DNA from: Actinomycetospora chibensis
GTDB taxonomy: Bacteria > Actinomycetota > Actinomycetes > Mycobacteriales > Pseudonocardiaceae
Length of the DNA: 64,000 nt
Direction: 5' to 3'
Assembly (NCBI RefSeq): GCF_028737215.1
Contig: NZ_JAQZAM010000001.1
Location: 411,218-475,217 of the forward strand
The notes beneath the pieces are model-generated. The model was given only the letters and a program-made list of their open reading frames with translations. It ran no database searches and was not told the origin of the DNA. Each line of letters begins with the position of its first letter. Position 1 is the stretch's first letter. Of the stretch, positions 63,950-64,000 are shown one piece after another. Both the position numbers and the translations under genes were made by a program.

Positions 63950-64000
63950 GGCGTGTCTCCTAAGTAGGTCGGAGCCAGAGCAGGATCGCTCGGAGGACCA
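63950..64000 (-). mobile_element. End of an insertion sequence, transposase C-terminus at window edge
   Basis: The sequence changes right after the IclR stop (AGCTAG, then GGCGTGTCTCCTAAGTAGG). Read leftwards, 63960-64000 codes VLRAILLWLRPT and a TAG stop, like the C-terminal end of IS5-type transposases, whose termini often carry GGCGTGTC-like ends at CTAG-type targets. Only 51 bp are visible, so family and orientation are tentative. Confidence 0.45.

Overview
The window is very GC-rich, almost fully coding DNA with many GTG starts, 1-11 bp gene overlaps and actinobacterial families (DUF4383, Sap/GAP, HxlR, many IclR and LuxR regulators). It most resembles an actinomycete chromosome, perhaps of the Pseudonocardia/Actinomycetospora kind; the genus is a guess. 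I saw no rRNA, tRNA or CRISPR. Many transcripts look leaderless: a TAnnnT hexamer lies 6-8 nt before the start codon of several genes.

Left part (1-24 kb): two large MalT/LuxR-type regulators in tandem (the first cut by the window edge), small membrane proteins and a K+ channel, a 1903-residue single-chain biotin-dependent carboxylase, two enoyl-CoA hydratase-type genes, an HxlR regulator, a two-component system beside a membrane-protein gene with paired palindromes between them, a DUF4383 gene, a histidine phosphatase and an FMN 2-hydroxy-acid dehydrogenase.

Core (24.4-36.9 kb): a tightly coupled leftward operon encodes a two-chain LigB-type extradiol dioxygenase (one chain has lost all its metal ligands), two BMC-H shell proteins, one EutN/CcmL vertex protein, a two-subunit PEP-synthase-like dikinase, a HAD phosphatase, a RidA-type deaminase and an alpha/beta hydrolase. 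Diverging from it are an IclR regulator, acylating acetaldehyde dehydrogenase, 4-hydroxy-2-oxovalerate aldolase, a tautomerase and a LuxR regulator. Read together this is a bacterial microcompartment locus for aromatic (phenol or aminophenol-like) meta-cleavage, and the most interesting system here.

Right part (37-64 kb): a decayed and an intact FAD oxidase, ArsR/SRPBCC, a pentapeptide protein, a formyltransferase, hydrolases, a second copy of the split dikinase (43.4-46.4 kb), two MFS transporters, IclR, GlxA and MarR regulators, a quinone oxidoreductase and a Rieske oxygenase. Last comes a second meta-cleavage cluster: two VOC extradiol dioxygenases, a second histidine phosphatase of the same subfamily and an IclR gene to the right; an uncharacterised protein, IclR, hydratase, 4-oxalocrotonate decarboxylase, 4-OT tautomerase and Rieske ferredoxin to the left. 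The same CGTTCC-N7-GGAACG inverted repeat lies before the second dikinase pair and between the two arms of the dioxygenase cluster. The right edge enters an insertion sequence.

Working model (inference): aromatic substrates are transiently phosphorylated by the dikinases, dephosphorylated by the HAD or histidine phosphatases, ring-cleaved by LigB- or VOC-type enzymes, and run through hydratase/decarboxylase/tautomerase, aldolase and acetaldehyde dehydrogenase to pyruvate and acetyl-CoA, part of this inside a protein shell.
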